64,000 nucleotides of DNA, taken from positions 11,524,001-11,588,000 of the forward strand of contig OY759218.1 of the NCBI GenBank assembly GCA_963662175.1. Reading direction: 5' to 3'. The first letter of the stretch is position 1. Each line of letters starts with the position of its first letter. The notes below the pieces were generated by a model. It worked only from the letters and a program-made list of their open reading frames with translations, did no database searches and was not told where the DNA came from. This DNA comes from Aradus depressus (Eukaryota; Arthropoda; Insecta; Hemiptera; Aradidae). The position numbers were made by a program, and so were the translations under genes. Positions 20,085 through 30,950 of this stretch are shown piece after piece.

Positions 20085-20182
20085 TTTTTACTTTTTTTAA
20101 CTGAATAATGTATACATCAGGCCGAACCCTGAGCCTAAGAGATGTATTTCCTAAAGGCTAATAAAGAATTGATTGATTGATT
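20085..20182 (+). mobile_element. LINE 3'-end fragment with GATT tail
   Basis: 'acatcaggccgaaccctgag', 'aaaggctaataaagaatt' and three GATT units. A polyadenylation-type AATAAA followed by a short tandem tail is typical of CR1- and Jockey-type LINE termini. It is inserted next to a family A end. Confidence 0.55.
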
Positions 20183-20183
20183 A

Positions 20184-20288
20184 CCAATCAGGGACTCGAA
20201 AAATATCGAATTCCAGTGAAAAGTTAACATCAAATTTCTAACCGATTACATAACTTGCCCTATACTTTATGTTTCTGGGGAAGTAAAA
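20184..20288 (+). mobile_element. Family A, 3' end
   Basis: 'gaattccagtgaaaagttaa' to 'tttatgtttctggggaagta'. Confidence 0.75.
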
Positions 20289-20567
20289 ATGTGATAAAAG
20301 TTTCTGGTGAGATATGACTATCTAAAGGTTATGGTAACTGGTCTGGACCCGGCTGTCAACCCTGGCACAAAAGGTCGGGGGGATCCTCTCCCAAACAACA
20401 CCGCTTTCATAACCTTTTCTAGGTCACAGAACCCCGTCGTAAAGACCGAACTGACTGTATATCTTCGGTTTTTCTTACCATAAAAATGTATGTCCAATGA
20501 CTTTTTCCATAAATTGAGTTTATGTTGTGTTTGGCATGAATACATAGATACATAATGCGTTTTACTT

Positions 20568-21048
20568 CCCCAGCTATAGCATAGAGGAAGTTATGTAATC
20601 GGTGAGAAATTTGATGTTTTTTCACCAAAATTACCCTTGATTCCAGAAATGAAAAACAAATTTCTGTGTGTCTTTTGGGGAAGTAAAAGTACGAATAAAC
20701 ACGGGTCCGGGTGCGCCTTCAACAGTGTCGTGTGTCTGTCTGTGAACACGATAACTCCCGATAAAATAAATGTATCGATACGAAATTTTATATGTGTATC
20801 CAGAACCTAAAGAAGACACTTATTTGTTTTCATCCAAATTGGCCAATGGGAAGCGGCGTATTAGGAAGGGAGGGGGACTTGACACAAAAACTCTAATAAC
20901 TGTCGATGTAATGAATATATCGACATGACATTCAGTATCTGTGTCGACATGAGATATATATATTCAGAAACCCATAAGGACATCTATTGATGACCGCTAA
21001 GACAAATCGGCCTAAAGTCGTCCTTATTAGTTTTTGAATTTAAAGAGA
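20568..21048 (-). mobile_element. Family A, hairpin to third unit
   Basis: Starts 'acttccccagctatagcata' and 'gaggaagttatgtaatcggt'. About 60 bp of foreign sequence sits at 20681-20743 beginning 'ttggggaagtaaaag', itself like an A end. It is truncated by the SINE at 21051. Confidence 0.7.
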
Positions 21049-21050
21049 GA

Positions 21051-21324
21051 GCTACCAGAGCACTCTTTCGTCGCTCTGGTGAACATGAGCCCGACTCTGC
21101 TGAGAGTCCCAAATTTTGCCTACCCAGTTTAGTTACGAAGGGTATGAGTCTTTAACGAGTACCTGACATCGTAGAGGCTCGGGACCATCGTTTAACGTCC
21201 CATCCGGAGGACGGTGTGCTCTCAAGGTTCTCCCAGATAAAAAGAACCTAAGGTCCTCGGCCGGGTTTTCAACCAAAGACCTTGAGGTTAGAAGGCAAGC
21301 ATGCTACCTCTCAGCTCCGGCCTC
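21051..21324 (-). mobile_element. SINE-1, subfamily 2
   Basis: 'cccagtttagttacgaaggg' marks subfamily 2. The conserved 'taacgtcccatccggagga' block and a decayed tRNA head (reverse complement of 'cctctcagctccggcc') are present. The tail is truncated. Confidence 0.82.
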
Positions 21325-22829
21325 TTTGCATCCCTATTTTTTATCCGACATATATTCTATTAAGCGTACAAAACTTCAATCCCTCATGGCTTTCTCTTAG
21401 GAAGGTTCTACGCAGGGCCGCATTTAGGTGCAGGCTATCTAGGCTGCAGCCTATGGGCCCGAACCATAAAGAAAAACTGTTTAAACATTTTAATGCTAAA
21501 TTTGAATTGAAATACTGACTGATTTTTGCATATAGACATAACTCTCAACTTTGTGTTCTTCTTTAAATAATAGTTGTTCATATCATAGTTTTAGTTAGTT
21601 TTTAAAGGCCTTTATATTAGTTCGCTGTATGATCAGTCAGTTCTAACAATTACAATATACAGTAAAGCCAATAAAACAAAATATACCTTTAAACAGACTG
21701 CACACGTAATAAAGAAACAATACGGTTACGTACCAATTGTAGTACGTAACCTTAAATGAACAATTTATAATATTTTAGACTATACGACTTATGTCATTCA
21801 TAGTTTTTTTTAATTTTAATTCTTATTTTGAATAGCCTCATGAACGAAGCATATCAGCCATGACTCCAATTGTAAGAAAAGGTTGTTAAATTAAAGGGAC
21901 ATTTTATGGAGGTGATGGGGTGCCATATAGGATCTGGAGAAGAGGAGCCCGAGGAGGAACCAGGGTCCAAGAAGTGGGCAGAAAAATGTAAAAATATATT
22001 AAAATATTGTTACTATTAATAAATTTGTATAAGACATCAAATATGAGAGGGATTTTAGGATATCTAAAAGTTGTTGCAAACCAATGGGTAAGGGTAAATT
22101 ATTGCCAACAATAACTTCGAAAATGGAGTCACGGGGGTTGTTGCTGAAAGGGCAAGCGAGGATCACAGTTCATAGTTATTAACAGAAAGGATAATTCAAA
22201 TATTAGGCTAGACTAGTTGTTCATAGCTTACCTTAATGATTAAATAACTTAATGATTTTCTGTTCTTTCCATTTTTATTATCTCATCAATTTATCTTCTA
22301 AATAATGTATAATAAACAATTTTCTACAATTTAATAATAAACTTCAAATGTTTCTTCTTAGGTTTTTAGTTAGAAAATTTCTCTAAAATGCGATTTTTGC
22401 AAGTAAATTTTCAAAAAAATCCGCCCCCCCCCCCTGGTAGGGCCGTAATGGGAGTTATTTCCGAAACGACTATGATTACTAGGTTGTAAAAACAGAAAAA
22501 AAAAAAAAAATAAATAAATAGAAAAATTTTAAAGCTGTGAAAATATACATTATATAAATAAATCAAATGTGACCCGCTTTCAACTTTACAGGGCATTCTC
22601 CCACACAAGATGCATGGAAGAAATGTATCATTTAGAGTGATTGGGAGAAAGTATGTAGTGAAAACTACTGAAAAAAATATACATTTTCAAAAACATTCTG
22701 CTTTCTGTCCACTCTCTCGGCTAAACCAATCACAAGGTTTTACGGCCAATCAAGAAAAAAAAATATGAAAAAATTAGAATGTACCTTAATTGACAATATT
22801 CTCTAATAATTAAAATAGAAATAAAAGAC
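21325..22829. other. Long unassigned stretch
   Basis: Nothing confidently identified. A possible hAT-like end ('cagggccgcatttaggtgca') sits at 21413 and a C-run at 22421-22434. Short open frames here have no recognisable similarity. Confidence 0.35.
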
Positions 22830-23010
22830 GTTGCCTTCCCACTGTCATATTTCCGACCAGAACCGATTTTCGATGCAACTGTGTCATCAGTGTCACATCC
22901 CTGATGAGATTATCACGCTGTGCGGATGGGATGTGCCACTGATGATGACGCAATTGCGTTGAAAACAGGTTCTAGTCGGATTAAAACAGTGGGACGACAA
23001 TGTCTTTTGT
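22830..23010. repeat. Inverted pair of L repeats with hammerhead-like cores
   Basis: 'cagaaccgattttcgatgca' (minus copy) and 'gcgttgaaaacaggttctag' (plus copy) face each other. The plus copy has CTGATGA at 22939-22945, T, stem GACGC/GCGTT and GAAA. The minus copy has CTGATGA complemented at 22884-22890. Flanking 'cttcccactgtc' and 'acagtgggacgac' are also inverted, so the whole forms a large foldback. Confidence 0.6.
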
Positions 23011-23374
23011 TTATATGAGAAATCTCGTTCTACATCTTACTATCACATAAGAAAAATTAAGATTATTATAATAAAAATGATTAATGTTTTAGGTCATAAT
23101 AAATAATGATTTTTTGCTATGGAGGAGCAAGGTTCCGAATTTAATCCGACCAAGTGAGGGGACGGATCTGAAGAGAAATCCGTCCTAAGTAGATCTAATT
23201 CAATTAGGTTCATAAAACAGGTCATGAGGATGGGAGGAACGAATCAAATCACGAACATACCCATGATAATTCTGAAGAAATAGCATGACTGTGCGCGAAT
23301 AAATTGATGAATATTATGTTTTTTCTTGTTTTTAAATCTATTTATATTTTTCAATAATTTTTTCCTTTTTACTT

Positions 23375-23575
23375 TTTTGCAGCTTTAGTATAAGGAATTA
23401 TTTGTAATCTTGAAAAAATCGTGTTTGCGAAATAAATGCCTAAAACTGAAATGACGTTTTGAAGCCCATTTTTTTAGACGTTTGCTTGATTTACGCGAAA
23501 ATGGTTAGTCCTTTCGAAAACATGGTTCCTACCAAAAATGTTCCTTATTTAATTTCCAACTAACGAAATGCCCTC
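23375..23575 (-). mobile_element. Family C, internally deleted
   Basis: 'gctttagtataaggaattat', 'tttgtaatcttg', then a jump to 'tttgaagcccatttttttag' and 'cgcgaaaatggttagtcctt'. The regions on either side (23011-23374, 23576-23694) show nothing recognisable. Confidence 0.6.
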
Positions 23576-23694
23576 AGATATTCAATAAGTTATAGGTAGT
23601 GCCCCAAAAATGTAAAATAATTTCAGTAGGAAATATTTCAGTGTATTTCAACCGCATGTCATGAAAGGAAAAACATAATGGAACACATAAATAT

Positions 23695-23929
23695 ATGTGA
23701 TGTGGCTATAACAAGACTTTCTTATACAATTCTTCTTTCAATTTCACTTCATACTGGCATTACTGGGTATAAGAAAGTCACTTTCAGAACTATCATGTAC
23801 AATAAAACAAAGAAAACCGCTGACAAATCATTACTTTCTTAAGGCCAGTATGAAATAAATTTGAGAGGGGGAGGGAGTGTGATCTGTTCAAAAGTGTTTG
23901 GTATAAGAAAGTCCTGTTATATTCACAAC
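23695..23929. mobile_element. Foldback MITE M, copy 1
   Basis: Nearly its whole length is inverted repeat: 'gtgatgtggctataacaaga' at left and 'aagtcctgttatattcacaa' at right. It has the same body as the copy at 52345 ('catactggcattactgggta'). Non-coding. Superfamily uncertain. Confidence 0.7.
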
Positions 23930-24477
23930 AATTTTATCATTACGTTATTTAGATTATTATTATTTCGACTAAGGTCCAATCGAGAAGGAAGATAATAGTT
24001 TCTAATTTCATGAGCTGTTATACGATGAACCCGGATAAAAACGCTACATTCGTTATTAGTTGTTTTTGAAACTCATTCAGGGCTTTAATAACGAGGTCAT
24101 ATCGCCTACTACCTATTTATACTTTACAATGGCTGAAATTTTCGAGGTTTGCTTAAGCCCACACCATCCCTGAATGTCACATATAATGAATGCTTTCTCT
24201 CCAACAAATTTTATTTATGAATGGCAAAAGGTCGTAACATATATGACTTTCTACTTCACATTAATTATGCTATTTTTATTTTAATAATAATTTTAAAGAA
24301 CAAGGAGAGATATGGGCGCCCGCAGTTTTTTTAGAGAGTTCGGAACACTTTCAAGAATATTTTTTGGAAACCATTCAAAATGTTTAGCATGTGAAGTATT
24401 GTATGATTCTATGGTGAATTAAGGATATCCTTAACTTGAGACCAGTTGTAATTTCAACAATAAAAGTGGGCCATGAT
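23930..24477. other. Unassigned, with a SINE-1 scrap
   Basis: A 44-bp SINE-1 tail fragment (minus) lies at 24070-24113 ('tcatatcgcctactacc'). The rest is AT-rich and not recognised. Confidence 0.45.
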
Positions 24478-24593
24478 TCACCGGCAACATTACCAGTTTG
24501 TCGGAAACATAAAATTCCTGTGAAAACTGAACATATAATTTCTGACCGATTATATAACTTCTTCTACATTACTTTTAACTGGGGAAGTAAAAT
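24478..24593 (+). mobile_element. Family A, 5' palindrome fused to 3' end
   Basis: 'tgattcaccggcaac' then directly 'gtttgtcggaaacataaaat' and 'taactggggaagtaaa'. All internal units are missing. Confidence 0.65.
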
Positions 24594-24785
24594 ATTAAAA
24601 TAGATGAAAGCAGAAACTATTATTTCTATCAGAAAGTTTCTGAGAAAGAACATGATTTTCCGTGACATCTCATGATACTCCAGTAATTTGCGTAATGATG
24701 TTGTAAGACTCATAGAAATTGTGGCTCGTTACATTTCTAGCATGGGAAAATGTATATATTTTCACAAGTACAGAAATATCAGAAC

Positions 24786-25372
24786 ACGAATATAAATCAA
24801 AGAACAAGCTGCAGAGATATATTTAAAATCCTGTCTTTGCCTGTGATGTTAATATTTGAAACACTATTGGTTATTGGGAAAAATAAAAAAAATATTTCCT
24901 CTCAACAACACTAGTCATGATTATGATACCAGGAATACAGAAGATTTTCTAATAACTAAACATTGCTCCTCTCGTTTTGAAAAAAGTATAACTTATAAAG
25001 AAATTAATTTCTTCAATGTCCTTCCCCACTTCTTGAAAGAGGAAACCTTGTATTTCGAATCCGAATTTTTTCTCATCGTTCAAAAATAATAGCATAATCA
25101 TAATAAAAAATTGTGTTTCATATTCAAAAACATTATTTGATACATAGCTTTCATTTTAATTTTTTTATCCATTTTAAAGTTTGTCGAATCTACGTTTTAA
25201 TCATCATTTTGTATTATTTATATACCCATTTATTTTCTCTTTTATGTATTTTTATTTTCATTTTATTCATTTTTTATTTTATTTTTTCATTTATTTATTT
25301 ATATATTTATTTTTTTATAATTTTTATTCTTATTTTGTTTACTATCTCTTTTCTTTAGATTATAGATAGACT
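24786..25372 (+). mobile_element. LINE E, RT C-terminal region and 3' UTR
   Basis: The frame at 24856-25089 gives FPLNNTSHDYDTRNTEDFLI and RFEKSITYKEINFFNVLPHF, the RT C-terminal segment (HDYxTRN motif, NxLPxxLK) typical of CR1/Jockey-group LINEs. Followed by 'aaaaacattatttgatacat' and a T-rich 3' UTR. It is truncated before the hammerhead region seen in other copies. Confidence 0.75.
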
Positions 25373-25377
25373 CTTTC

Positions 25378-25490
25378 TCATTATCAGCCAAATCAAGCGC
25401 AGAAAAAGAAACGCGGATACAGTTCATTACAAATAATTAATTCGAATTGGGGAAGTACATTTCCGGTGATTCAGACAATTTTTTTTTAAC
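25378..25490 (-). mobile_element. Family A, 5' end fragment
   Basis: 'taattaattcgaattgggga', 'agtacatttccggtgattca', then a T-run. Confidence 0.65.
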
Positions 25491-25910
25491 CTAAAAACGT
25501 TACAACGATCTCAAGGTTTCTTCAATATTAGGATTTGCATATTGTAAAACCCACATCGGTTCAATGGCTTTGTTGTTCTCAAAAGGTCGCGGCAATGAAT
25601 CAACTTAGAATGATGAAAGCGAGACTGTACCGATTTCAAAACGGTAATATCGAGAGTGTCATCGAAAAAATTTCGCAAGATTCACTCGCCCATCACACAC
25701 GCCTACCTTTGGCATATATTCTGAAATGCACTCCTATACTGCAGTATTGGACAATACTCAATTTTGTTCAAGGCTGAAAATAATACTCGTAAAGTTAACT
25801 TTGAGCTAGAAGACCAAATTAAGTGTAATTCGGAAGTGCTCATCCTACTGAATAATAAGTTCCCCCATAATGTTTTCAGACGTGTGTCTGTTCGCACAAA
25901 AAAAAAAAAA
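25491..25910. other. Unassigned, possible decayed coding sequence
   Basis: Two overlapping + frames (25535-25777 and 25764-25976) read in part QLRMMKARLYRFQNGN and NFELEDQIKCNSEVLILLNN. Composition is protein-like, but I recognise no family. It could be a frameshifted element remnant. Confidence 0.3.
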
Positions 25911-26112
25911 TTGTCGGTGAATCACATCATCGACGTTTTTTTTCTCCCTCCAACACTCATCGACTGTTTTGGGTAAACATTAGTAGACATATTCATACTA
26001 AATTTAGTGTCGATACATTTATTCTATTGGGAGTTAGCAAGGTTTTGAGTTAAGCTCCTCTCCTTCTCTTTGACCGATTTGGCTGAAAATCAATATATGT
26101 CGTCCTTGTTAG
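25911..26112 (+). mobile_element. Family A, 5' part
   Basis: 'aaaaattgtcggtgaatcac' and 'catcgactgttttgggtaaa'. The subterminal 'acttccccagc' segment is deleted. Confidence 0.65.
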
Positions 26113-26147
26113 GAAAAGGGTATTATTGAGAGGGAAAATATTTATAT

Positions 26148-26815
26148 TTTTACTTTCCCGGCTATATGAAGTATAGGAAAAGTTATAATATCGGTCAGAA
26201 TTTTTTTTTTTTTTCACCGACGTATGAGTGCATTTGTGAACACAAAAACTCTTCACAGGGGCGTGGCCAGGGGGGGCACGTGCCCCCCCCCCCCCCCCCC
26301 CCTGGCCAGAGCAAAAACCAAGATTACGAAAATTGTGCTTTACTTAAATGTACATGTACAAAACAAGTCATATTATATTTATTTAAATATACATGAATTC
26401 GATCATTTCATTTCCTCGTTCAAAATCTTCATTTATGTTATACTTTATACTCTTGAAGCTGGTTTTAGATGCGCTACCTATTGGATGTCAGTCATTTAAT
26501 TCTAAAAGCACAGAAACCACAGCCTGCATTAGCTGCTGCTACACTTTGCATTTTTGCTGCTCATGTAAAGTCAGCTAAGTATTACAGTCAATGGTTACCT
26601 CAGGGGGAGCTTCTAGAGGTCCGAGTCTCCCAAATTAATAACAAAAAGTCTGCAGGGCTAACTACGGAAACTGTGGACTGTGTCCCCCGGAGTCTGTACA
26701 TCCCTACCCCCCCCCCCCCCCCCCCCCCAATGTAGCCTAACTTTGCCTCCCCCCCTCCCCCCCCACACAAAATCCTGGCTACGCCGCTGACTCTTCAAAG
26801 AATGAATGTTAACTA
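26148..26815 (-). mobile_element. Family A hairpin end split by hAT element
   Basis: 'actttcccggctatatgaag' and 'atatcggtcagaattt' before the hAT insertion. 'aagaatgaatgt' continues after it. Confidence 0.65.
26256..26789. mobile_element. hAT-type DNA transposon, non-autonomous
   Basis: An exact 8-bp duplication ACTCTTCA flanks it (26248-26255 and 26790-26797). The ends are CAGGGGCGTGGCCAGG and, complemented, CAGCGGCGTAGCCAGGA, matching the CAGNGGCG-type termini of many insect hAT elements. Both ends carry long C homopolymers (20 C at 26283-26302, 22 C at 26707-26728). Internal frames of 60-90 codons (26469-26735) show no transposase motif that I recognise. Confidence 0.9.
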
Positions 26816-26883
26816 TTCTTTCTGCCAATCAGAATCTTCCTTGTACAGAATTTATTGAGTCAACTTCTATATTTCAACACCTA

Positions 26884-27953
26884 TTCAAAATTCGACGTTG
26901 AGTATTCACTTGACTTTCACGTTATCCGACAGACCCCCTGATTCCAAAAATGGGAAAAAAAATTCTCTCTGTCTGTGTTTGAACACGATAACTCCAAATA
27001 GAATGAATGTATCGACATGAAATTTTATATGTGTGTATCCGAAATCCCCAATGACAACACCTATTGATTTTGAACCAAATCGGCCAAAGGGAAGGGCAGA
27101 TTAGAGGGAAGCAAACTTCAAAACCCCAAAACGACAATACCTATTAATTTTCAACGGAATCAGCCGAAGGCCAGGGGGGGCTCAATTTAAAAATGTCAAT
27201 AATTGCTGATGTAATGAATGTATCGATGTGAAATTTAAATTCAAAAACCCATAAGGACGGAAACTATTAACTTTTCGCAAAATCGACAAAAGGGAAGATG
27301 GGATCGAAGAGAGAGCTCGACTCAAAAACCCTAATAACCGCCGATGTAATGAATGTTTCGATAAAAAGAGGATAAATAGAGTTCATTTATTGAATACATT
27401 TTTTCCTACTCCTTGAGTTTAAAATTGAGAACAAAAATGTCTGTGTCTATGATAGAATAAAGATATCGACACAAATTGTTATTTGTTGTATTCAGAAGCC
27501 CATAAATAAGACACCTATTAACTCTCAGCAAAATAAGCTGAATATGGAGATTTAGGCGGGTATTTGGTTGTTAAATATATATATAGAGAGAGAGAGAGGG
27601 CGCCCGTAGCTCAGTGGTATGCGTGCTTGCCTTCTGAGCTCAAGATCGTGGGTTCAAAACCCGGCCGAGGCCCTTAGTTTATTTTATCTGGGAGGTAAAA
27701 TGAACTTAAGCATGCCATCCTTCGGATGGGACGTTAAGCGATGGTCCCGAGCCTGTACGATGTCAGGTACTCGTTAAAGACCCCTGCTCTAGGTGAATAA
27801 AAATTTAGGGTGTGCAAATGTAGGACTCCCACAGTAGAGTCAGGCTCATGTCCACCAGAGTGACGAAAGAGCGCTAAAGCCCGGGCATGAGTCATAATAA
27901 CTAAATATACATATAATTCGTGCTGGGGAAGTGCATTGCAGTGAGTCACCGAC
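26884..27953 (-). mobile_element. Two adjoining family A copies, second split by SINE-1
   Basis: 26884-27370 holds 'acagaccccctgattccaaa' and three to four units but loses its 5' end. 27420-27565 plus 27902-27953 is a second copy that ends 'aattcgtgctggggaagtgc' and 'gagtcaccgac'. SINE-1 lies between its halves. Confidence 0.7.
27598..27901 (+). mobile_element. SINE-1, near full length, sense orientation
   Basis: The head reads gggcgcccg, A box TAGCTCAGTGG (27607-27617), B box GGTTCAAAACC (27651-27661), then 'ggccgaggcccttagtttat', the conserved core 'gatgggacgttaagcgatgg' and the tail 'gcatgagtcataataac'. The internal A and B boxes are those of a type 2 pol III promoter. Probable TSD TAAATATATATATA versus TAAATATACATATA. 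Part of the 'ctctggtagtagg' region is deleted. Confidence 0.9.
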
Positions 27954-28214
27954 ATTTTCTTTTTTTGCTATAGTGACTCATATGTTTTACTTCGCTCCTG
28001 ACATTCATACCGGTTATATATTATTTATTTTTTATTTTGATAACATATAACATGCATGCTATAACTTATTAAACAGGATGATGTTCAGAAATACATTCCT
28101 GAATGATGACATAGTCAGTTTTATAACACATCAGAAGGCCCGAAGTTACTTCATCTAATAGTTAATAGATATTAGTTGATGTAACAATTATTTCTAAGGT
28201 TATAATCATTTTGA

Positions 28215-28345
28215 GGGCCGTGGTGGCCGTGAGGACTAGAGCATAGGAGCATTTGCATGGAGCCACCAGGGGTGCGGGTTCGAATCCCGTCCGGGGGAGA
28301 ATTTTATTTTATAGATAATACTAAAACAACTCTCCCGGGGCCATG
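28215..28345 (+). mobile_element. Second tRNA-derived SINE, fragment
   Basis: 'gggccgtggtggccgtgagg' followed by B box GGTTCGAATCC (28277-28287) and 'cccgtccgggggagaatttt'. The A box (TGGCCGTGAGG) and long variable region resemble a Ser/Leu-type tRNA head. The acceptor stem does not close, so a functional tRNA is unlikely. A complementary 'actctcccggggcc' lies 40 bp downstream. Confidence 0.65.
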
Positions 28346-28912
28346 GATGTCGGCAGTTATTAGGGTTTTTGAATTGAGCCCCCTCCCCCGAACACCCTCT
28401 TCCCTTCAGCCGATATCATCTCTAATGTTTGACAGGTAATGTCCTCATCGGGTTTTAACTTTAAAAATGAAATTTCATGTCGATACATTCATTACATCGG
28501 CAGTTTTTAGGATTTTTGTGTTGAGATCCCCTCTGGTCCCCATTTCCATTCTGTCGATTCCGCTGAAAATTGATAAGTGTCGTCCTTATGGTGTTTTTAA
28601 TTCACATCTGAAATTTTGTGTCGATGCATTCATTCTATCGGCAGTTATTAGAGCTTTTATGTTTAGCCTTCCCCTAATCCCCCCTCCCCTTTAGTGGATT
28701 TGGCTGAAAAATAATAGGTGTCGTCTTTAGAGGGTTCTGAATCCACATATAAAATTTTGTGTCGATACATTAATTCTATCGGGAGTTATCGTGTTCACAG
28801 ACACACAGAAATTTATTTTTTCATATTTGGAATCTAGAGGTCGGAAAACATGAAATTCCGTTGATAACTCCGCATGGAATTTTTGACCGATTACCTAACC
28901 CCTTTGGAGAAA
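28340..28912 (+). mobile_element. Family A, missing 5' end
   Basis: Very clear unit structure: 'gtcggcagttattagggttt', 'gtcgatacattcattacatc', 'tcgatgcattcattctatcg', 'gtcgatacattaattctatc', then 'cgggagttatcgtgttcaca' and 'gaccgattacctaacccctt'. It ends just before the hairpin. Confidence 0.8.
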
Positions 28913-28916
28913 GAGC

Positions 28917-28958
28917 GACAACGTAATTGATCAATTCTTGCTGGGGAAGTACACATCC
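28917..28958 (-). mobile_element. Family A, 5' end scrap
   Basis: 'agagcgacaacgtaattgat' and 'gctggggaagtacaca', again adjacent to the 3' end of a + copy. Confidence 0.6.
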
Positions 28959-29557
28959 CCTTTTGGAAATGAGCGACAGAAACAATGATAAACATTAGAA
29001 ATAAGGCATTAAAGCATTTACGATAATGGATTCAGGAATCTTTAGGTCAAAAAGCGGCTACCTGAGACACTCAGCCATGAGGAGACTGTTTCCACTAGAG
29101 AATGTGTGTTATAAGGTGAGATAGTAGGTCGAAGATGTGGGCGAGACTACAGATGGCCGTGTCTAGAGGGAGTGGCTAGCTAAGGACCAGAGACGTACAG
29201 AATGAAGGGGGGGTGAGCAGGGTAACCGGTTTGTAGGATGTAGCTGTGCCTAGGGAGTCAGCACAACGCCACAGCCAGCAGCTAGCAGTACAGCAAATAG
29301 GCAATCCGGCCTCAACATCAAACCGCCTCTTTTGGACGTCGTATCCTCGTATATTTAATCTGATTACCCACTCCTCTTTGGCCAATCTGGATGAACAATG
29401 ATACTCCTCTTTAGGTTTTGCAGAATTTTATTTCATAGATAAAACTTTGGATGTTTGTAAATAACACCGGTAATGAAACCCGCTCCTGTGGTGCCAAAAT
29501 AAAAATGAACACTCCCTGGCCCTCTAACAACCCAAAAAAATAAATTTTCGTGAGGGT
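28959..29557. other. Unassigned, GC-richer unique stretch
   Basis: About 29000-29400 is clearly more GC-rich than its surroundings. It contains a 69-codon minus frame but no motif, splice pattern or terminal repeat that I can name. Confidence 0.35.
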
Positions 29558-30622
29558 TGGCGTTATCAAATAAATCATTACTTCGGTAGTTAGAAGGGTT
29601 TTTGAGTTGGGCCCCTCTTCTGATCCGTCCTTCCTTTCGGCACAGAAAATTGATATTGTCGTCCGCCTGGTGATTCAAATTTACATATAAAATTTCCTGT
29701 CGGTACATTCATTACTTCGGCAGTTATTAATTTTTTTTTGTTAAGTACCCCCCAATCCCACTCTTCCCTTCGGCTGAAAATCAATTGGTGTCGTCCTTAG
29801 GGCTTCTAGATTTACATATAAAATTGCTACACTTCGTATAGCTGGGAAAGTAATTTCCTAAACATGACAACTCCCGATAGAATGAATGGATCGACATCAA
29901 ATTGTATATGTGTCCGTCCAGAACCTCCTAACGACACCTATATTCAAAAACATTATATGATACATAGCTTTCATTTTTATTTTTATATATATTCTTTTTT
30001 TTTTTTAAATATATTTCGCACATTGTGACCTGAGGATGCGACATGAGAACGTCCCGAAATGCCGACCTGAAAAGACACTTCCGGAAAAGTTGTCAAAAAA
30101 TATTATCTTAATTTTAATTAAATTAAAAAAATTATCTACTGTATTTATTATATACTTTATCTATGTATAAAATTATTATTTTTGTACTCATATTTTCAAG
30201 TATATATTTATTAATTTCTTTTTACTTTTTAGTGTTCTAATTCATTCTAATCCATGTGGGTGAGACTCCAAGAGTTAATATCTGTTTAAGTACCTATCTA
30301 AATTATAAGCTATCTTAATGGAAATATTCTTATGATATATCCTATTACCATGTTATGGTAATCGTAAATAAAATTAAAATTATTATTATCATCGATTTTC
30401 AGACAAATCGCCAGAAGAAAAAGAGGTTTTAGGGAGGCCTTAACATAAAAACCCCCGCTCGAAACGCCATTTTCCCTTTAGCGGATCTGGCAGAAAATCA
30501 GTTCTGGATACACATATAAAATTTCGTGTCGATACATCGGGAGGCATCATGTCCACAGACAGAAATTCAAGTGAATACTGACACTGAATTGTTGACCCCG
30601 GTACTATAGTTGGGGAATTAAA
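29558..30622. mobile_element. Cluster of three family A pieces, one split by LINE E
   Basis: + copy 29558-29853 ('cttcgtatagctgggaaagt'), minus copy 29858-29941 continued at 30391-30446 ('gattttcagacaaatcgcca'), and + copy 30447-30622 ('actatagttggggaattaaa'). Confidence 0.7.
29942..30390 (+). mobile_element. LINE E, 3' UTR copy
   Basis: 'ttcaaaaacattatatgata' to 'gctatcttaatggaaatatt' and an ATT-rich tail. The hammerhead-like core is present but decayed (CTGAGGA at 30030-30036, GAAA at 30055-30058). Confidence 0.8.
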
Positions 30623-30668
30623 TGTTATTGAAAATATTAGTTCATTTAGAAAACCATAACAAATTACA

Positions 30669-30950
30669 GGTTAGGTTAGGTTTTATGACTCATGCCCGGG
30701 CTTTGAGGTTATATCGCCTACTACCAGAGCGCTCTTTCGTCACTCTGGTGGACATGAGCCCGACTACTGTGAGAGTCCTAAATTTTGCCTACCCTAAATT
30801 TTTATTCACCTAGGGCAGGGGTCTTCAACGAGTACTTGACATCGTACAGGCTCGGGACCATCGCTTAACGTCCATCCTCGGTCGGGTTTCGAACCCACGA
30901 TCTTGAGCTCAGAAGACAAGCACGCATACCACTGAGCTACCGGCGCCCTC
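30669..30950 (-). mobile_element. SINE-1 with TSD and telomere-like tail
   Basis: TAACAAATTACA flanks both sides (30657-30668 and 30951-30962). The tail on the + strand is ggttaggttaggtttt, i.e. AACCT repeats in SINE sense. Internally deleted next to the conserved core ('aacgtccatcctcggtcggg'). Confidence 0.93.

Noticed and set aside
21413..22436. hAT-like element between 'cagggccgcatttagg' and 'ccgccccccccccctg'
   Set aside because: The ends are not true inverted repeats and the flanking 8-mers differ, so no element could be defined.
25113..25369. Two Phe/Ile/Tyr-rich + frames
   Set aside because: They lie in the T-rich 3' UTR of LINE E and have only compositional coding potential.
27598..27670. 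Possible tRNA gene (A box, B box)
   Set aside because: The same head precedes a common SINE body in many copies and the cloverleaf is incomplete, so it is a SINE head and not a tRNA gene.
28215..28300. Possible tRNA-Ser/Leu gene
   Set aside because: The acceptor stem does not pair and SINE-like sequence follows; treated as a tRNA-derived fragment.
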